Source: Amaranthus tricolor (taxonomy: Eukaryota; Streptophyta; Magnoliopsida; Caryophyllales; Amaranthaceae). Taken from it: a stretch of DNA of 64,000 nucleotides. The position numbers were made by a program, and so were the translations under genes. Under the pieces are notes generated by a model. It ran no database searches. It worked only from the letters and a program-made list of their open reading frames with translations, and had not been told where the DNA came from. Location: NCBI RefSeq assembly GCF_026212465.1, contig NC_080050.1:30613070-30677069 (forward strand), given 5' to 3'. Shown here one piece after another: positions 47,648 through 60,100 of this stretch (position 1 is the first letter of the stretch; every line of letters starts with the position of its first letter).

Positions 47648-50600
47648 CTATCGTCTAAATGACCACTGAATCTCCTCCAATGTTCTACCCTTTGTCTCCG
47701 GAACCCAAATGACCACAAACGCCACAGTGAAGGCACATACAACCATGTATATGGAGAACGTCGCTAAAAGTAAGAGCAAAAAGACAATTAAGGCGCAGCA
47801 TGTTAGCCATCAGCATATACTCCCTCTATCCCATAAAATTTGTTACAAATTTTCTCTTTTAGTTTGTCCATTTTTAGCTGTGACCCAAACTCTTTTTTTA
47901 ATTTTCATCCACACATTTATGATTATCTTTTCATCTCGTCCAAACATACACAATTTTCTCCAACCATAAGTCCGTAACACCCATTTTAGACTTGTAACAA
48001 TTCTTGTGGGACAAGGGAGTATCGTTTATGATTATGACAATCAACTATATTACTCGGACTTTTATAGCCATGTCGGACTTCGATGTGTGTCCAAGTGACT
48101 AACTTGGCTTCTTTATGAAACAATGTCAAGATTTGAAATCAACTGAAGAGTCCAATTGTACAACCCATGTCCAAGTGTCAAGAACTCGACACGGCACACA
48201 GGTACTTGAGTTAAAATGAATGGCTTAGTGTTTTCTGTGCGCATTCTATAATCTATGCGACCTCTAAATGCGAAAGAAGAAACTAGGAAATAGGGAGGGG
48301 AAGAATGAGATGAGAGTGAGCTATACCTCCACTGTTCCAAGACAACATTATATTTGCAGTCATGGTTACAACCCACGCTGTGAACCAGTTCGCGAGTGTA
48401 GCAATACTTCCAGCCAGCCCCTTTATATTAACTGGAAGAATCTGCAAAAAATTTCAGGTGGACTCAGTTTGCAGCAAGATAGATAATTTCAAATAAACTC
48501 CACATATCCCTTTATTATAAGTCTTTCTTTAAGGAGTTCTAGGATTCAAGCACTACAACATTCACCTTTCAATGCATAAAATAATAGCTACGACGGACGA
48601 CGTAACCCAAATTGGATGAACCTCGTTATATCACTGTGTTATTTTATCTTTTTCATATAATTACTTCATAAAGATTTCAGATATCATGTTATAGTAGTTA
48701 TAATCTCTTAAAGTGCTCTACCACCATTCTTGTCTTTGTAATCCACTTTCGCATTATTGTTTCTCATTGGGTAATCAACGTCAGGGACATTAGCTTCAAT
48801 TGCATCAGAGAAAACGTTTTATTTTGGTATTTCGAGTTGTTTTTAATTGAAACAAGTCTAACATGAGATTAGAAGTGTAGAAGTTCAATCAGAAAAAGCT
48901 TATTTGGTCTTTTTAAACAAGTCAAAGGTGAAAGTTTTACTAGTTCACAATGGCGTTTTCAAGGCGAATGATTGAATTGTGTTTTCTCTCATTAACATTG
49001 TGTTTGTCTTGCGTCAGTTTCAGTTGATAAAGTGCGTTCGTGACTGTCAAAGATTGAACCACAAGTTTTCGCAAGGCTAAAGTTCTTGATCAGAATGTCC
49101 CTCCAGGCTCCAAGCCCCAGCAACAAAAGGCCAACCTTATTTGTTATGTCTCCTTCCTCACTGTCGTGAATTTATGCTCTTTCCAGAATCTAAATCTTAG
49201 TTTTATTCACTGCGCCTAGGAACAAGGTGTGCGCTGACGTAAGATGGCTTTGCAAGCACAGGACGTCCACGAGGTAAGATGGGAAAACCGAGGTGCAACA
49301 AGAGGCTCTCCAGAAGAATACAACACAATGAAGGTAAGTCTTTTTTCGTTTTTGCACCTTTTTCCGAGAGGCGCCCGAGGTGCAACTAAAGAGCGTAGCC
49401 AAATGCCGCACATATATAAAGTAAAATCTAAATATAACATTAGGTGAAAGAAACTCACGAGCACATATATAAAGTATTTATGACTCTACTACATGCTTAC
49501 TAGTTACTACTCCAAATTTTATAACATTGTAAGAATTTCGGGAAGTTTGCCGTTAACTGCAAGCTATTATAAAAAATTTTGTGACAAGTTCAATAAAAAA
49601 TTTACGGAAGATAGTTTTTCCAAAATGGGTATTGTAGAGGTTGTTAAATCCAAAAACTCTACCGATAATGAGACGTACATGGTTTTATCATTGGAGTCAA
49701 AAACGGCTTAATCAAAAGCATAGAAGAAAACATAAGCTATAGGAGTATACCTCTGACATTATAATCCATGGAATGGCCCCAATTCCTAATGAGAAAGAAA
49801 CCACCATAGCCTGGGAGGAAGATCAATTACTACAATTAACATAATCGTAATTGCTTGAATAGTGGGCAACAGCCTTAATTATGAAAATACATATATCAAC
49901 GTACCACAACTCCAACAACTGAAAGGATGGAGAATACACTGTACCACGAAGAATCATGTGATACCATATCCTAAATTTAAGCAACAGTTAGCAAGCCTTA
50001 GAAAATTACCAAGGACTGAAAAATGCTAAAGTGTTATAATGTTCTTGAATTACCACCTTTAAGAAAAAGGACGCCGCAACCACTAAAAGGCTAAATGTCA
50101 TCCCCGAAGAAGAAATCTATTGTAACCACAGGTAATGAATGTGAAAAAATAGCACTCGTACGATTTCCAACAATAACTAATATAGTACACAAAATCAGTA
50201 GTTTGTGAAACGTACAATTAGAAGAAGTCTGCGTCCTGCTTTATCGACAAGCCAGGTAGTTACCACAGTTGCAATAACCTAACGAAATGGAGACGCTCAT
50301 ATAAATCGATACACCGATATAAGTATAGACATAGGCTACTAAATGGGTTTGATAAAAGATATAGAAAGCAACACCTGAATTGCACCAACACCAAATGTTG
50401 CAGCATTGCTTGATGTAACTCCTAATCAAAAGTAAAACCCATCAATAAACATGATTTGCAATGAACCTATAACTTAAAAATTTTTCTTTAAAAAAGAAGC
50501 TCATGACTCCTCTCCTACCTAAATTCCCAAAAAAAATAAGGAAAAATTTCTGAATTCAAATCTATCAGGCGGGTAGTGCTATGAATCCAAACATTGGATA

Positions 50601-53600
50601 AACTTTCCTTCTTATTCATAGGGTATTTGTGCTTTTTCTGAAATTGTGAGTTCCTACGACAACTCCTCATCGACATGCTCAAAGCATTTCAGATGATAAT
50701 GTTTCAAACCAGTGTCACATGATTCGCTAATTACCTTGCGAATCGTGAATTGAAAAAAACGAATTATAGTCGGTTTTAGACTATCTTTGAACCATTTTGA
50801 GCGAATCGCGAATCCAAAAGGCGAACTAACTAGCGATTTATGTTTCACTGTTTCGTAAAGATATAATCAGGAAGCTAACAAACATTATTTAGAATACAAC
50901 CAAAATCAAATTACATATAAGAGGTGCCAAGGATGCACTCGATGCACCCAATTTCGACCTTTAGAAATCTAAGTCAATAAAGATGGAGTAAGTATAGTCC
51001 AGGCTTACCAGCCTCTTTAAAGATGGTACTGGAATAGAACAAAACACCATTGATTCCACTCATTTGTTGCAAAATAAGTAAGCCATTGCCTATCTGCAGA
51101 GGATCAAACACATAATCTTTAATGATTTTCGAATCATGACTCAAATCTACGGAAGCAGACAAAGGTATTACCATCAAAGGTAACCAATATCTTCTTTGTT
51201 GTAACTCCGCAAATCTTATGGTGGTTCTTTTGCTACTTGAAGCTACAGATCTCTACACACACAACATTGCCAACAGGAAAAACACGGATCTTATACAACT
51301 TCCCATCAACGTTTTGCAGAACAAATGTGCGCCTACAACAGCTATGAGGTACCTTGATTTCATTAACTTCAAAAGATATATCAGTGTCAAATCCACGAAG
51401 AACTTGCAAAGAAACCTCAAAATCTTCCATCATGCCCATTTTTGCCTGAAGTAACATCATTGAGAGCACAATTTGATTCCTGCAATTACATGTACACTAA
51501 TGAAGTAGAAGAAGGGAACTTTGGAAACATACCAGCCATCTTGGAGATTCTGGAATGAAGAATAAGCCAGGAATCAATATTGTGCAAGGCAATATTCCTG
51601 CAGAAGATAATGCAACAGTTCATAAGCTTAACTACTAGGTTTTCCTGATTGAAAGGAGTACCAAACTACCAATACTTGTTTTGAAAAAGAAATAATACTC
51701 CTGACTCTACATCCTTTGTTTGACCATTCGGGAAGCATTATCCATTAGCTGTGTTACTAGCACTCAAACTTGTCAGGCAACCATCTCAACCAAAAGCTTA
51801 AGCTGATGGTTGAGGTCCCAGGATATATTATATATTTTAACACGGCCCCTCACACGAGAGCCCATTGAGCTAGAAGTATGGATACGCAGAAGCGTGTAAT
51901 ATTCCACTTTAAATGAGGGATGGTTGAGATTCAAACCCGTGACCTCTTGTCACGCTGGCTTCTGATACCATGTCAAGGAACCAACTCAACCAAAAGCTTA
52001 AGCTGATAGTTGAGGTCCCAGGATATGTTATATACTCCAACAAAACTAATTATGACTGATCAATCTCAGAAGCAACAATTTAAACAATAGTGAGCAGAAC
52101 TGTAAATCAAACAGAAAAACAGATATCACCCCATTATGAGTCGAGCATTTTTAAGTTCTAACCAGGCTAAGAAGGAAAAAAGAAACCATTGAGTGCTAGA
52201 GCATCAACCACGAATCTATAAATGGATTAAAGCCAATCGAAAAAAAATAGGGATGAAAGATAATGTATCACCATAATATGGTACAAGAGCAACATAGAGC
52301 AAGCAAAAGAATAGGCTGAAAAGTTACCTAAAACAGCAAGTATTCTCCACGGAACAAAGAGCCCCAGCAAATATGATAGCATGATACCAATTGTAACAGA
52401 CAGCTATAGTACAAGGAGAAATACTGCAGGATCAGAAACACTAAGAAATATACTAACACAGCTCTAATATCAACAAGAAACATGCAACACTAGATAACCT
52501 GGTTAACTGAACCCAATGCACCTCGCAAATTCTGGGGTGATATTTCAGCAATGTACACAGGAACCTACATGAATAAGTAGCTTATATACCACATTGTTCT
52601 TGATAGATGAGAAATCATATATACCACATTGTTAAATAAAGCAAAACTATAAAACTTTTCACTATTTAAAAAAGGAGCAAAAGTTCTTATATCCATTTAA
52701 TTTTCCATTATTTCCTCATTTAATAGGGAACTATGCTCTTATTTCTACATATGATCCTTCCATGATATGAACTTTTTATTTAAAAACAAAAGAAACTAAT
52801 ACAAAATTAATTAATACGTCTTGTACCTAAAAAGAACTATCTATTTTCCCTTCTTTTAAATCAAACAGTGCACAAAATAAGCCTGTTTCATTTATATCCA
52901 ATATGAATATATGATTACTCTTCAGAATTCTGCATGATAAGTGATGAAACAGAACCATAAACTTTACCGTGTACGATATTATTCCGACACCAAAGCCTTC
53001 CAACATCCTTCCCATATACAAAAATGAAGAATCCTGATTGATCATAATTTGGCAGAACAACAAAGGGAAACACATTAAACACATAATCAAATTTATTTGA
53101 AAGGTCTACAATTTTTTATATAAAAAAAAAAAAGATAAAAAGGTAAAACTCACTTTTGCAAATGATATAGCAAGCCATCCAATAATGTTGGGGATAGCAG
53201 CAATCATCAAAGACTGCCATGAATAAAGAGAAAAAGCTTGATCATTGTATAAAAAGAGATGATTATTCATGGTGAAAAAACATGTAATAGAATAGAGTGA
53301 TGAATATTGAATACCCCTTTTCTTCCAATATATTCAGAGATTTGACCACTAGCAATTGCCCCAACCATTGCACCCACATTGGATAGAGAACCAAACCAGG
53401 AGTACTGAAACCAATATTAACAACAGTGATATGAAATTCAGTCAATGAAACATATTTTGATACGGCTCGTTTGGTTGTTAGATATCAAACAATGAGAAAC
53501 GTAATGAAAATTTAATGTAATTATAAGGATTGTGATCATGCTTGTTCTACTCTAATATTTTTCTTCATATACAATCCAATCTCATCTACCAGGGGTTTTT

Positions 53601-54495
53601 TTTAAGGGTGTGCGAGGTGATCGACTGCACAGGGCCCTCTTTCTCATGTATATGAAAAAGTTAATCAGAAAAAAATATGTTAAAGTTTATTAATAAAATA
53701 AATATATTTACCATAAATAAGGCACAAAATAAAAATTTTGCACAACATGCCAAATTTTTCAAGACGGCTCTGTCATCTACAATCATTTGAAGGTGGTACC
53801 ATAGTTTTAAAACAAGGCCGCATCGTATCGCGTCGGTTTAGAACAACGAACCGAGATTTCCCACTTGTAAAGGTGTAAAAAAAACGGTGTCCTGGACCGT
53901 ATCAAGGAAAATCTTTTGATTTTGACCAATATTTAAATGTGATAATAAATGCATTACTCATGTTACTGCATCACCGTTTTGTTACGGTAATCACGATGGT
54001 TACCGCATTTTTACTCTATGGGTGGTACTAATGGTAATGGAAAATGGAAGAAAAAACAGAATCAACCCAAAAACTCATGGCCGTTAACAACATTTGATAC
54101 CAACAACCAAACATGCCTTAAAAGTGATCATAAGAAAATCAATACCTCAGCAACAGATAGACCAAGATCTTCAGTAATGGCGGATTGAGTTGGAGATGAG
54201 TATCCAGCCTAAAAACCCACCAAAAATTAATCAAAAAATCTGGTCAATTACAACGAAATTAATCAAATTAAAGTCAAAATAAACAAAAAAAACTTACAGT
54301 AAACCCAAATTGAATAGGACCAAGAGCAACAATAAGAACACAAGCAAGAACAGAAATGGAACTTTCTCGAATAACTTGAGAAGAACCCATTAAGCTAGAT
54401 TGTCTAGAACCCATTTTATACCAACTCCCAGTATGTAAAAATGGTTTTCTAAGATCCCCACCACCTCCTAAACCTGCTTCTGAATCAGAACTCAT
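47648..54495 (-). CDS. ERD6-like monosaccharide transporter
   Basis: Major-facilitator sugar transporter of the ERD6-like group. Close relatives act at the tonoplast in glucose or hexose export from the vacuole. Eighteen exons, in gene order: 54495-54298, 54208-54146, 53404-53315, 53213-53154, 53033-52968, 52564-52499, 52403-52328, 51597-51533, 51445-51353, 51252-51172, 51093-51009, 50421-50375, 50278-50216, 50116-50057, 49970-49905, 49810-49751, 48441-48327, 47763-47648. Phases close to 489 aa, as in the family. The N-terminus has an acidic Gly-rich cytosolic stretch (1-45). Hallmarks are GRKG (114-117), GRMLEG (145-150), PESPRWL (222-228), QQMSGING (295-302) and PETKGRT (473-479). Alternating hydrophobic segments fit twelve membrane helices. 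The gene looks intact. Introns 2, 7 and 17 carry small transposons. The close match to the Arabidopsis ERD6-like 6 type is from memory. Confidence 0.95.
47820..48019. mobile_element. Stowaway-type MITE in last transporter intron
   Basis: 200-bp element with terminal inverted repeats CTCCCTCTATCCCATAAAAT and the complement of ATTCTTGTGGGACAAGGGAG, flanked by TA on both sides (47818-47819 and 48020-48021). It is non-coding and of the Mariner-derived Stowaway type. It lies about 55 bp from the acceptor of the final exon. Confidence 0.88.
51771..52042 (-). mobile_element. Complete TRIM-A retrotransposon (272 bp) in transporter intron 7
   Basis: Two 72-bp direct repeats (51771-51842 and 51971-52042), each starting TGTC and ending AACA on the plus strand, flank 128 bp of internal DNA. 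A 5-bp target duplication AAACT lies at 51766-51770 and 52043-52047. Read on the minus strand, a primer site TGGTATCAGA (initiator tRNA-Met type) directly follows the first LTR, and a purine-rich TGTGAGGGGC tract precedes the second. It has no coding capacity, so it must have been mobilised in trans. This is the reference copy for the related pieces at 1249-1466 and 36294-36365. Confidence 0.93.
53464..54118. mobile_element. hAT-like MITE in transporter intron 2
   Basis: The left end GGCTCGTTTGGTTGTTAGAT and the inverted right end (complement of ATACCAACAACCAAACATGCC) form terminal inverted repeats about 655 bp apart. The ends match those of the element at 21939-22252. The interior is longer and may contain another insertion (GC-richer patch around 53800-53900). 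No clear target duplication was seen. Confidence 0.65.
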
Positions 54496-54814
54496 CTTGT
54501 TCTTCTTCTTCTTCCTCTTCCTCTTCCTCTTCTGGGTTTGATGGGTGTTGAATATAGTCAGATGATAGAGGAAATGCCTCAAAGACAACAATCAAACCAG
54601 TCAATTACAATGAATTACGGATTTTGATTATATTTATTTAGAATTTAGATTTAAATTAAATTAGTATAGCACGACAACATTGAGGCTGATCACTTCGAGC
54701 ATTTAGGTGAGATATGATTGCCACATGGATTCTTATCGTCATTAGAGATTACAGTTTACCACCATCAAGTATGCATACTCTTCAATAACTCTAAATTTGA
54801 TATTTTTTATTTTT
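54496..54814. promoter_or_regulatory. Upstream region of the transporter gene
   Basis: Holds the presumed 5' UTR with a CT-rich run on the minus strand (CTTCTTCTTC type, 54500-54535) and proximal promoter. I could not fix a TATA box with confidence. Confidence 0.35.
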
Positions 54815-54818
54815 ATTA

Positions 54819-54862
<44 letters not shown>

Positions 54863-55127
54863 AATAAAAAAAATAATAATAATAAAAATTAAAAATAAAA
54901 TAAAAAAAAAACAAAAGGAAAAATAATAAAATAATAATAAAAAAAATAATAAAAATTTTTTTTTTAAATTTTTAAAAAAATTATTATTTTTTGTTTTTGT
55001 TTTATATTTATTTTTATTATTATTATTTTTTTTAAAATTTTTTTTAAATAATAATAAAAATAAAATTTTTTTAAGAAAAATAATATTAATAATAAAAATA
55101 AAAATAAAAATAAAAATAAAAATAAAA
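54815..55127. repeat. (AAT)n microsatellite and extreme A/T low-complexity block
   Basis: (AAT)n at 54820-54857, then about 270 bp composed almost only of A and T with AAAAT, ATTT and TAAAAA runs, including self-complementary A-tract and T-tract stretches around 54940-55070. The open frame over it is a composition artefact. Confidence 0.9.
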
Positions 55128-55310
55128 GTCAACGCCGGAAAGTTGACAAATGGCATTGTCAACGCTGGAAAGTTGACAAAAGTCACCGGAAATTGATTTA
55201 AGGTGTTTTTTTTAAAAAAAAGTCTCTTAAAAGATGTTTGTTTACAAAAAAAAATTATAAAAGGTGTTTCTTTACAAAAAAGGGGTTTTAAAAGGTGTTT
55301 CTTTGCAAAT
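55128..55310. repeat. Two short tandem repeat families
   Basis: A roughly 30-bp unit containing GTCAACGCCGGAAAGTTGAC occurs twice (55128-55187). It is followed by three units of about 35 bp built on AAAAGGTGTTTCTTTACAAA (55200-55310). No coding sequence. Confidence 0.75.
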
Positions 55311-56608
55311 AATCCTATTTTTATTTTTAATTAGGTAATTTGTTCTGTATAATTTGCATTTCATTATAATTTAGTATTTAGTGTTGGCGTGGGATGTATG
55401 AGTTCAGATCACGAGAGATTTATGCCTATATCAGCTGATATTATGCCTACGTGTAGTTGTTATCTTACTTATCATTTTACTCCTTTTATTTCTATAAATA
55501 CATATATTTCTATTTAAGTTAGTTTTTCTTAGTTGCACCTTTTTTTTAAACAATGATCATTATTGTGATTTTAAATTAAGCTCGAATGATTGTAATCTTT
55601 AATAAAGTGTTCATCCCATTAAACTTTATAGTATGTTATCACTTAAAAAATATATGCTATCATATTTTCATTGTATATGATCATTTTATATTTAGCGTAG
55701 GGGAGGAGGTAATGGAATGCTGCACCGGTGAATATGGATGAGAGTTGAGATATTTATTTTAATTGTTTTAAAAAATCAAATTACCTATAACTTATACTTA
55801 TAGGCTATAAGTATAAGTTGCTAACAGTTTATTTATGTTAGTGAAAAACTCACCTCAAAGTTAGCGTCAATAAATAGTTAATCAATTGTTATATTATTAT
55901 TGAGAAAAAGTTGAAAAAATTATTATCTATCATAATTTATCCTTAAAAAAATAATTTTAATTATATAATTATTACACTATGATTAAAATATTTTAATCAC
56001 TTTCAAAAAAAATTATTTATATCCACTATACAAAATTGTGAATCAATTTAGACAAAAATGAGAAAATGAGGAAATTATTTATAGTCTCTTAAGAGACGTA
56101 TCTCAAGCCCAGCCCATTGAAGACTAATGTCTACTTACTGTATTCTTAATGCCTACAATCCTTAATGCTTACTTACCATATCCTTAATGTCTACTTTTAA
56201 TATTTTAAATGTTTACTTACATCACTCTTGATGCATACTTATAATATTTTAAATAATATATAATGGACCGGTCCAATTAGAGACGATCTCTCAAAGAAAC
56301 CGTCGAATTATTTAAACTTCAACAAGACATGGGGGCAAAGATAGATTAAAATCCAACACCACAAGAACATACGAATCCCGACAAAGATCATATATTTGTT
56401 TAGCCTACTGCCAACGCAAGAACTGTCCAGTGTCCAATGATCTAGACATATTCATGCGTACAAAAGTATAGCTCAAGAACTTGATTAAACACTTAAGAAA
56501 TCATGGTATTGTACTGTCCACTAGAAGCTGTCACAGTGCAAACTCTCATATGGGACGTGATCAAGCCCATTCTCAGATGAGGAATCAAACGGATGCGAAA
56601 AGACTGTA
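55311..56608. other. Intergenic AT-rich DNA, possible degenerate MITE
   Basis: No gene seen. A segment at about 56083-56300 has loosely inverted ends (TCTTAAGAGACGTATCTCAA and the complement of AGAGACGATCTCTCAAAGA) around a repeated CTTACTTAC-rich core, which may be an old MITE. A segment near 55383-55560 with a CTATAAATACA box could be a solo LTR but its ends were not clear. Confidence 0.35.
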
Positions 56609-56742
56609 AGGAAACAGGATGTGGGCGCCATCATATGCCGAAAATGGTTCCATGACCAACGACAAGCACTACTCTAGGAAACAGGATGTGGGCGCCATCA
56701 TATGCCAAAAATGGTTCCATGACCAACGACAACCACTACCAG
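56609..56742. repeat. 67-bp tandem duplication
   Basis: Two almost identical units starting AGGAAACAGGATGTGGGCGC at 56609 and 56676, differing at a few positions. It lies about 460 bp beyond the stop codon of the COR27/28-like gene, outside any coding region I can support. Confidence 0.85.
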
Positions 56743-57199
56743 AGTCTAGATATATACAAAGCAAACTAACTGATTCCCATCAATCTCAGCTACCCATAAA
56801 CATATGAGCTTAATTTGTACAAAAAAACAGGCTACATAACGACCACAGATCATGAAACCCAGAAACGGCTATATAATCAGGTGTCACTAATAACAATACT
56901 AAGCACCATCGGCTAGTTTTACTACATAACTAATAGACCTCGGTATAACTACAGACTAAAGAGCACTTGATCTAATATTTTCTACTATTTCTCGATATAA
57001 GAATCATCACCATAAGAGATTACAAAATGAACTAATCAATGAATAGATAGCACCAGCTAGTCAGATTCAGTCATGCTGATTGCACGTATATCATTCACAA
57101 ACCTCACATTCACTGAAGAATGTCCGAGAAAAGAAATTCCACGTATTGAACAACCAGGAAGTGAGCTCAGTTTTAGCTAGCAATACAACACCGAGCTCT

Positions 57200-60100
57200 T
57201 TACTCCTGGTTTTTGGACGCTGCTTCAACTATCTTCATCCGTTTAGTTGTGTGCATGCAGCATAACGTCTCATCATCATCTTCTTCATCAAAATTCTGGC
57301 CGGAGTGTTCTGCAAAGATCAACATGGTCCAGATAAGGTTCAATATCGATGCACATATATGTGTTTCATAGAAAATTAGATAGACGTCACATGGAATAGC
57401 AAGACTCTTGGTTCAAAAATTATCGTTGCAATTCGTTTAACATGTAACAATAATGAGATAGATATTGCAACAATAATGTGTTAATAGATATTGGACCAAT
57501 CTAATGCCACTGTCAAAAAGCATTCAAATTACCATGTACAAGCTACCAGCAAAGTAAAGGGTAATGAACACATCATAAAAGTTGTGCAAAATAGACCGGA
57601 AACTCCCCAATTTTCTGCCGAGATCTGACCTACTGTTCACCCGAATTCAGTTTGCAGACATGAATCCATCTTTGTGAACACAAAGACTATTACCCTATCC
57701 AACCTTTCCTGAACTAAACCGGACAATATAATTAAAAGCTTATCTCTAATAATTATTAATATAAAAACAGCAAAATAGGTAAGGTACTGGGGGGAGCTTT
57801 TAAAATGGTATTACCACATCTCCCATCTTTAGTCACTCAAAAACTAAGAGAGTAAGTTGCTTAATGTTTTACTCCTCAAGTGATTTTAATTGCTGTACGA
57901 ACATACCTCAGAATTAGCCTCTACCCTAAACAACTATCACTTTGGTAAACTAAAAACACAAGCTCCAGTTTAGCCATTTATATAAACTTTATAATAAACA
58001 TAATCCTCCACTATCTGTCCAAAGATATCTTTCCTGATGCAATTAAGTTATTTACGTATAAGACGAAACCGCAGGTTGTAACTTCAGCACTGTGCCACTG
58101 AAAGACTAGTAGCCACACATTGACAGAAAAACCAATAATACCTAACCTAACCACCGAAATAATAAACAAACGTACACAATCCTAATGTTATACTCCATGC
58201 TAGACAATAAAGCACGATTGACTAGTGGTTAAATCTTGCTGGCTATGAGCCTTTGACCATTAGTAATAACATCATGATGTCATAGTCATACTCAAAAGTT
58301 TATAAAATGACATTTTGAAGGAAAATATGTCTTAAAATGAAATATAAACAGCACTATTTTCATAAAGAAAAATATTTAAAATCTATGGTCAAGTATAGAA
58401 GCTTTAACCACTGAAGTCAAACGTAACCTATTAAGTGGGCCAGAGGTACAGAATCATTATTCACGAAATAGCCATCCGAACCGTCCACATTCAGTTTTGC
58501 CATATGAACTAGTGCATCAGCATGGCAGCATAGCATGCAATAGATTGAACTTCTATGTAAGGATATATCATATCCCTCCAAGCCAATTGTCTGTATCAAA
58601 AAGCAATCAGACATCAATGATCTTTGTGATCTCTTCCAAAGATTTACTACATAAACAGGAAGAGTCTTGCTCAGATGTGACAGTTTTAGAAGCTGTGAGA
58701 AGTTACCTTCAATGCTCGAGTCTCTGGTAGTTTGACAAAGACGAAAATTGTCTGATGTATTTGACAATGTATGCACAAAGCTCATTGGCTCACTCCCAAA
58801 CGAAGAACTTGCTGGAATAGGTAGATCGTCTTTGCTTTTAAAATGATGATTCCATGGATTCTGCAACATGATGCAAGATTTTCCTGGTTTCGGAGGGGGC
58901 GGCTCACCTCTTTCTAATTTCATTCTCTGCCAGCAATCATGTTGTCAGACTTTAAACTTAAAAGGAAGAAAAAAAGCTAGTGGGACTGGCGTGAATATAA
59001 ACCACAAAAGCTGTGGCTAGGTAGAAGGGTGCAGCTACATGTTTGAAAAAAAGGCGATGACACAAAAGAAACCATAGGTCATGTGACGGCCAAGGCATAG
59101 CATCATGCACATTATGTCCACATACCCAAGGTTTACACACCAAACAACATTCCAGAAATACATGTAAAACATTTGACTTTCTCCTTTTTCTCTTTTTAAA
59201 TCAACAAAACATTTGATGAGGGCACTAACTATTGATTGAGGATACGTTTGTGCATTATGCATTTCCATACCAACTCTTTTGAACCAAAAAAAAAAGAACA
59301 AACTGCAGCCAAACCTGATCAGCTGCACGAGATGTTTTATGCTTGGATGATCTCATGTGTGAAGAAAGTTTACTCTGTGACTGTGAGTGCAAACCACTGG
59401 AATTTATTGATCTATAAAGTTGATGTACAAATGAAGTTTCAATAGACTTCAGAAATAAACTATGCTTTTCATCAGTCCATTCAGTAGACATATATTCCTT
59501 TTCCAAGAATTCCTGGCATTAGAAATTAGTAGTATAAATTATAAGAAAAATTCTTTAGAGCTTCGTTAATAATATTACCCTATGCATAGCAGATATGAAC
59601 CTACTCTTTCTAGCCACCACATTAGTAACTTACTAACTTGAGCATCCAAAAATAAGAGTGGAAGATAAGGAAGAAACATAAGAGCAAATGTTGAGCCACA
59701 CGTATCTAATTACCAAACCCCAATATACTTGCATTCTTTCTGTGTTTTGTTTTTGGGGGCGGGGGACGGGAGTGGAGGAGTGAGAGAATGCTATGTGAAA
59801 TCGTGACCTTCAGTAATTTACAACTAACTCATCTACACAGTGCATAGAAACTTCACAAGATAAGAGTTTTACCCATGTATGACTTTCTCCACCTAAACCA
59901 GCCACATCAAGTAATGCACCTTACCGCTTAATTGATTAATCATGTTCCATATCATCTACTAATCCTTCACAAATGAGTTGAACAATTATACACTTCTATA
60001 ATTTGGCACGAATGACTCGAATGACTCGTTAAATGTGTGCACTTCTTATTTATGTGAAATTGCACATGACTTTTGCTACCATGGGTCAACCAGAAATAAT

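Noticed and set aside
47536..47742. Minus-strand open frame of 68 codons at the transporter 3' end
   Set aside because: It overlaps the last transporter exon in a different frame. The exon frame ends with the conserved PETKGRT motif.
54791..55186. Minus-strand open frame of 131 codons
   Set aside because: It encodes only Phe/Ile/Lys/Asn runs from the A/T block, with no protein signature.
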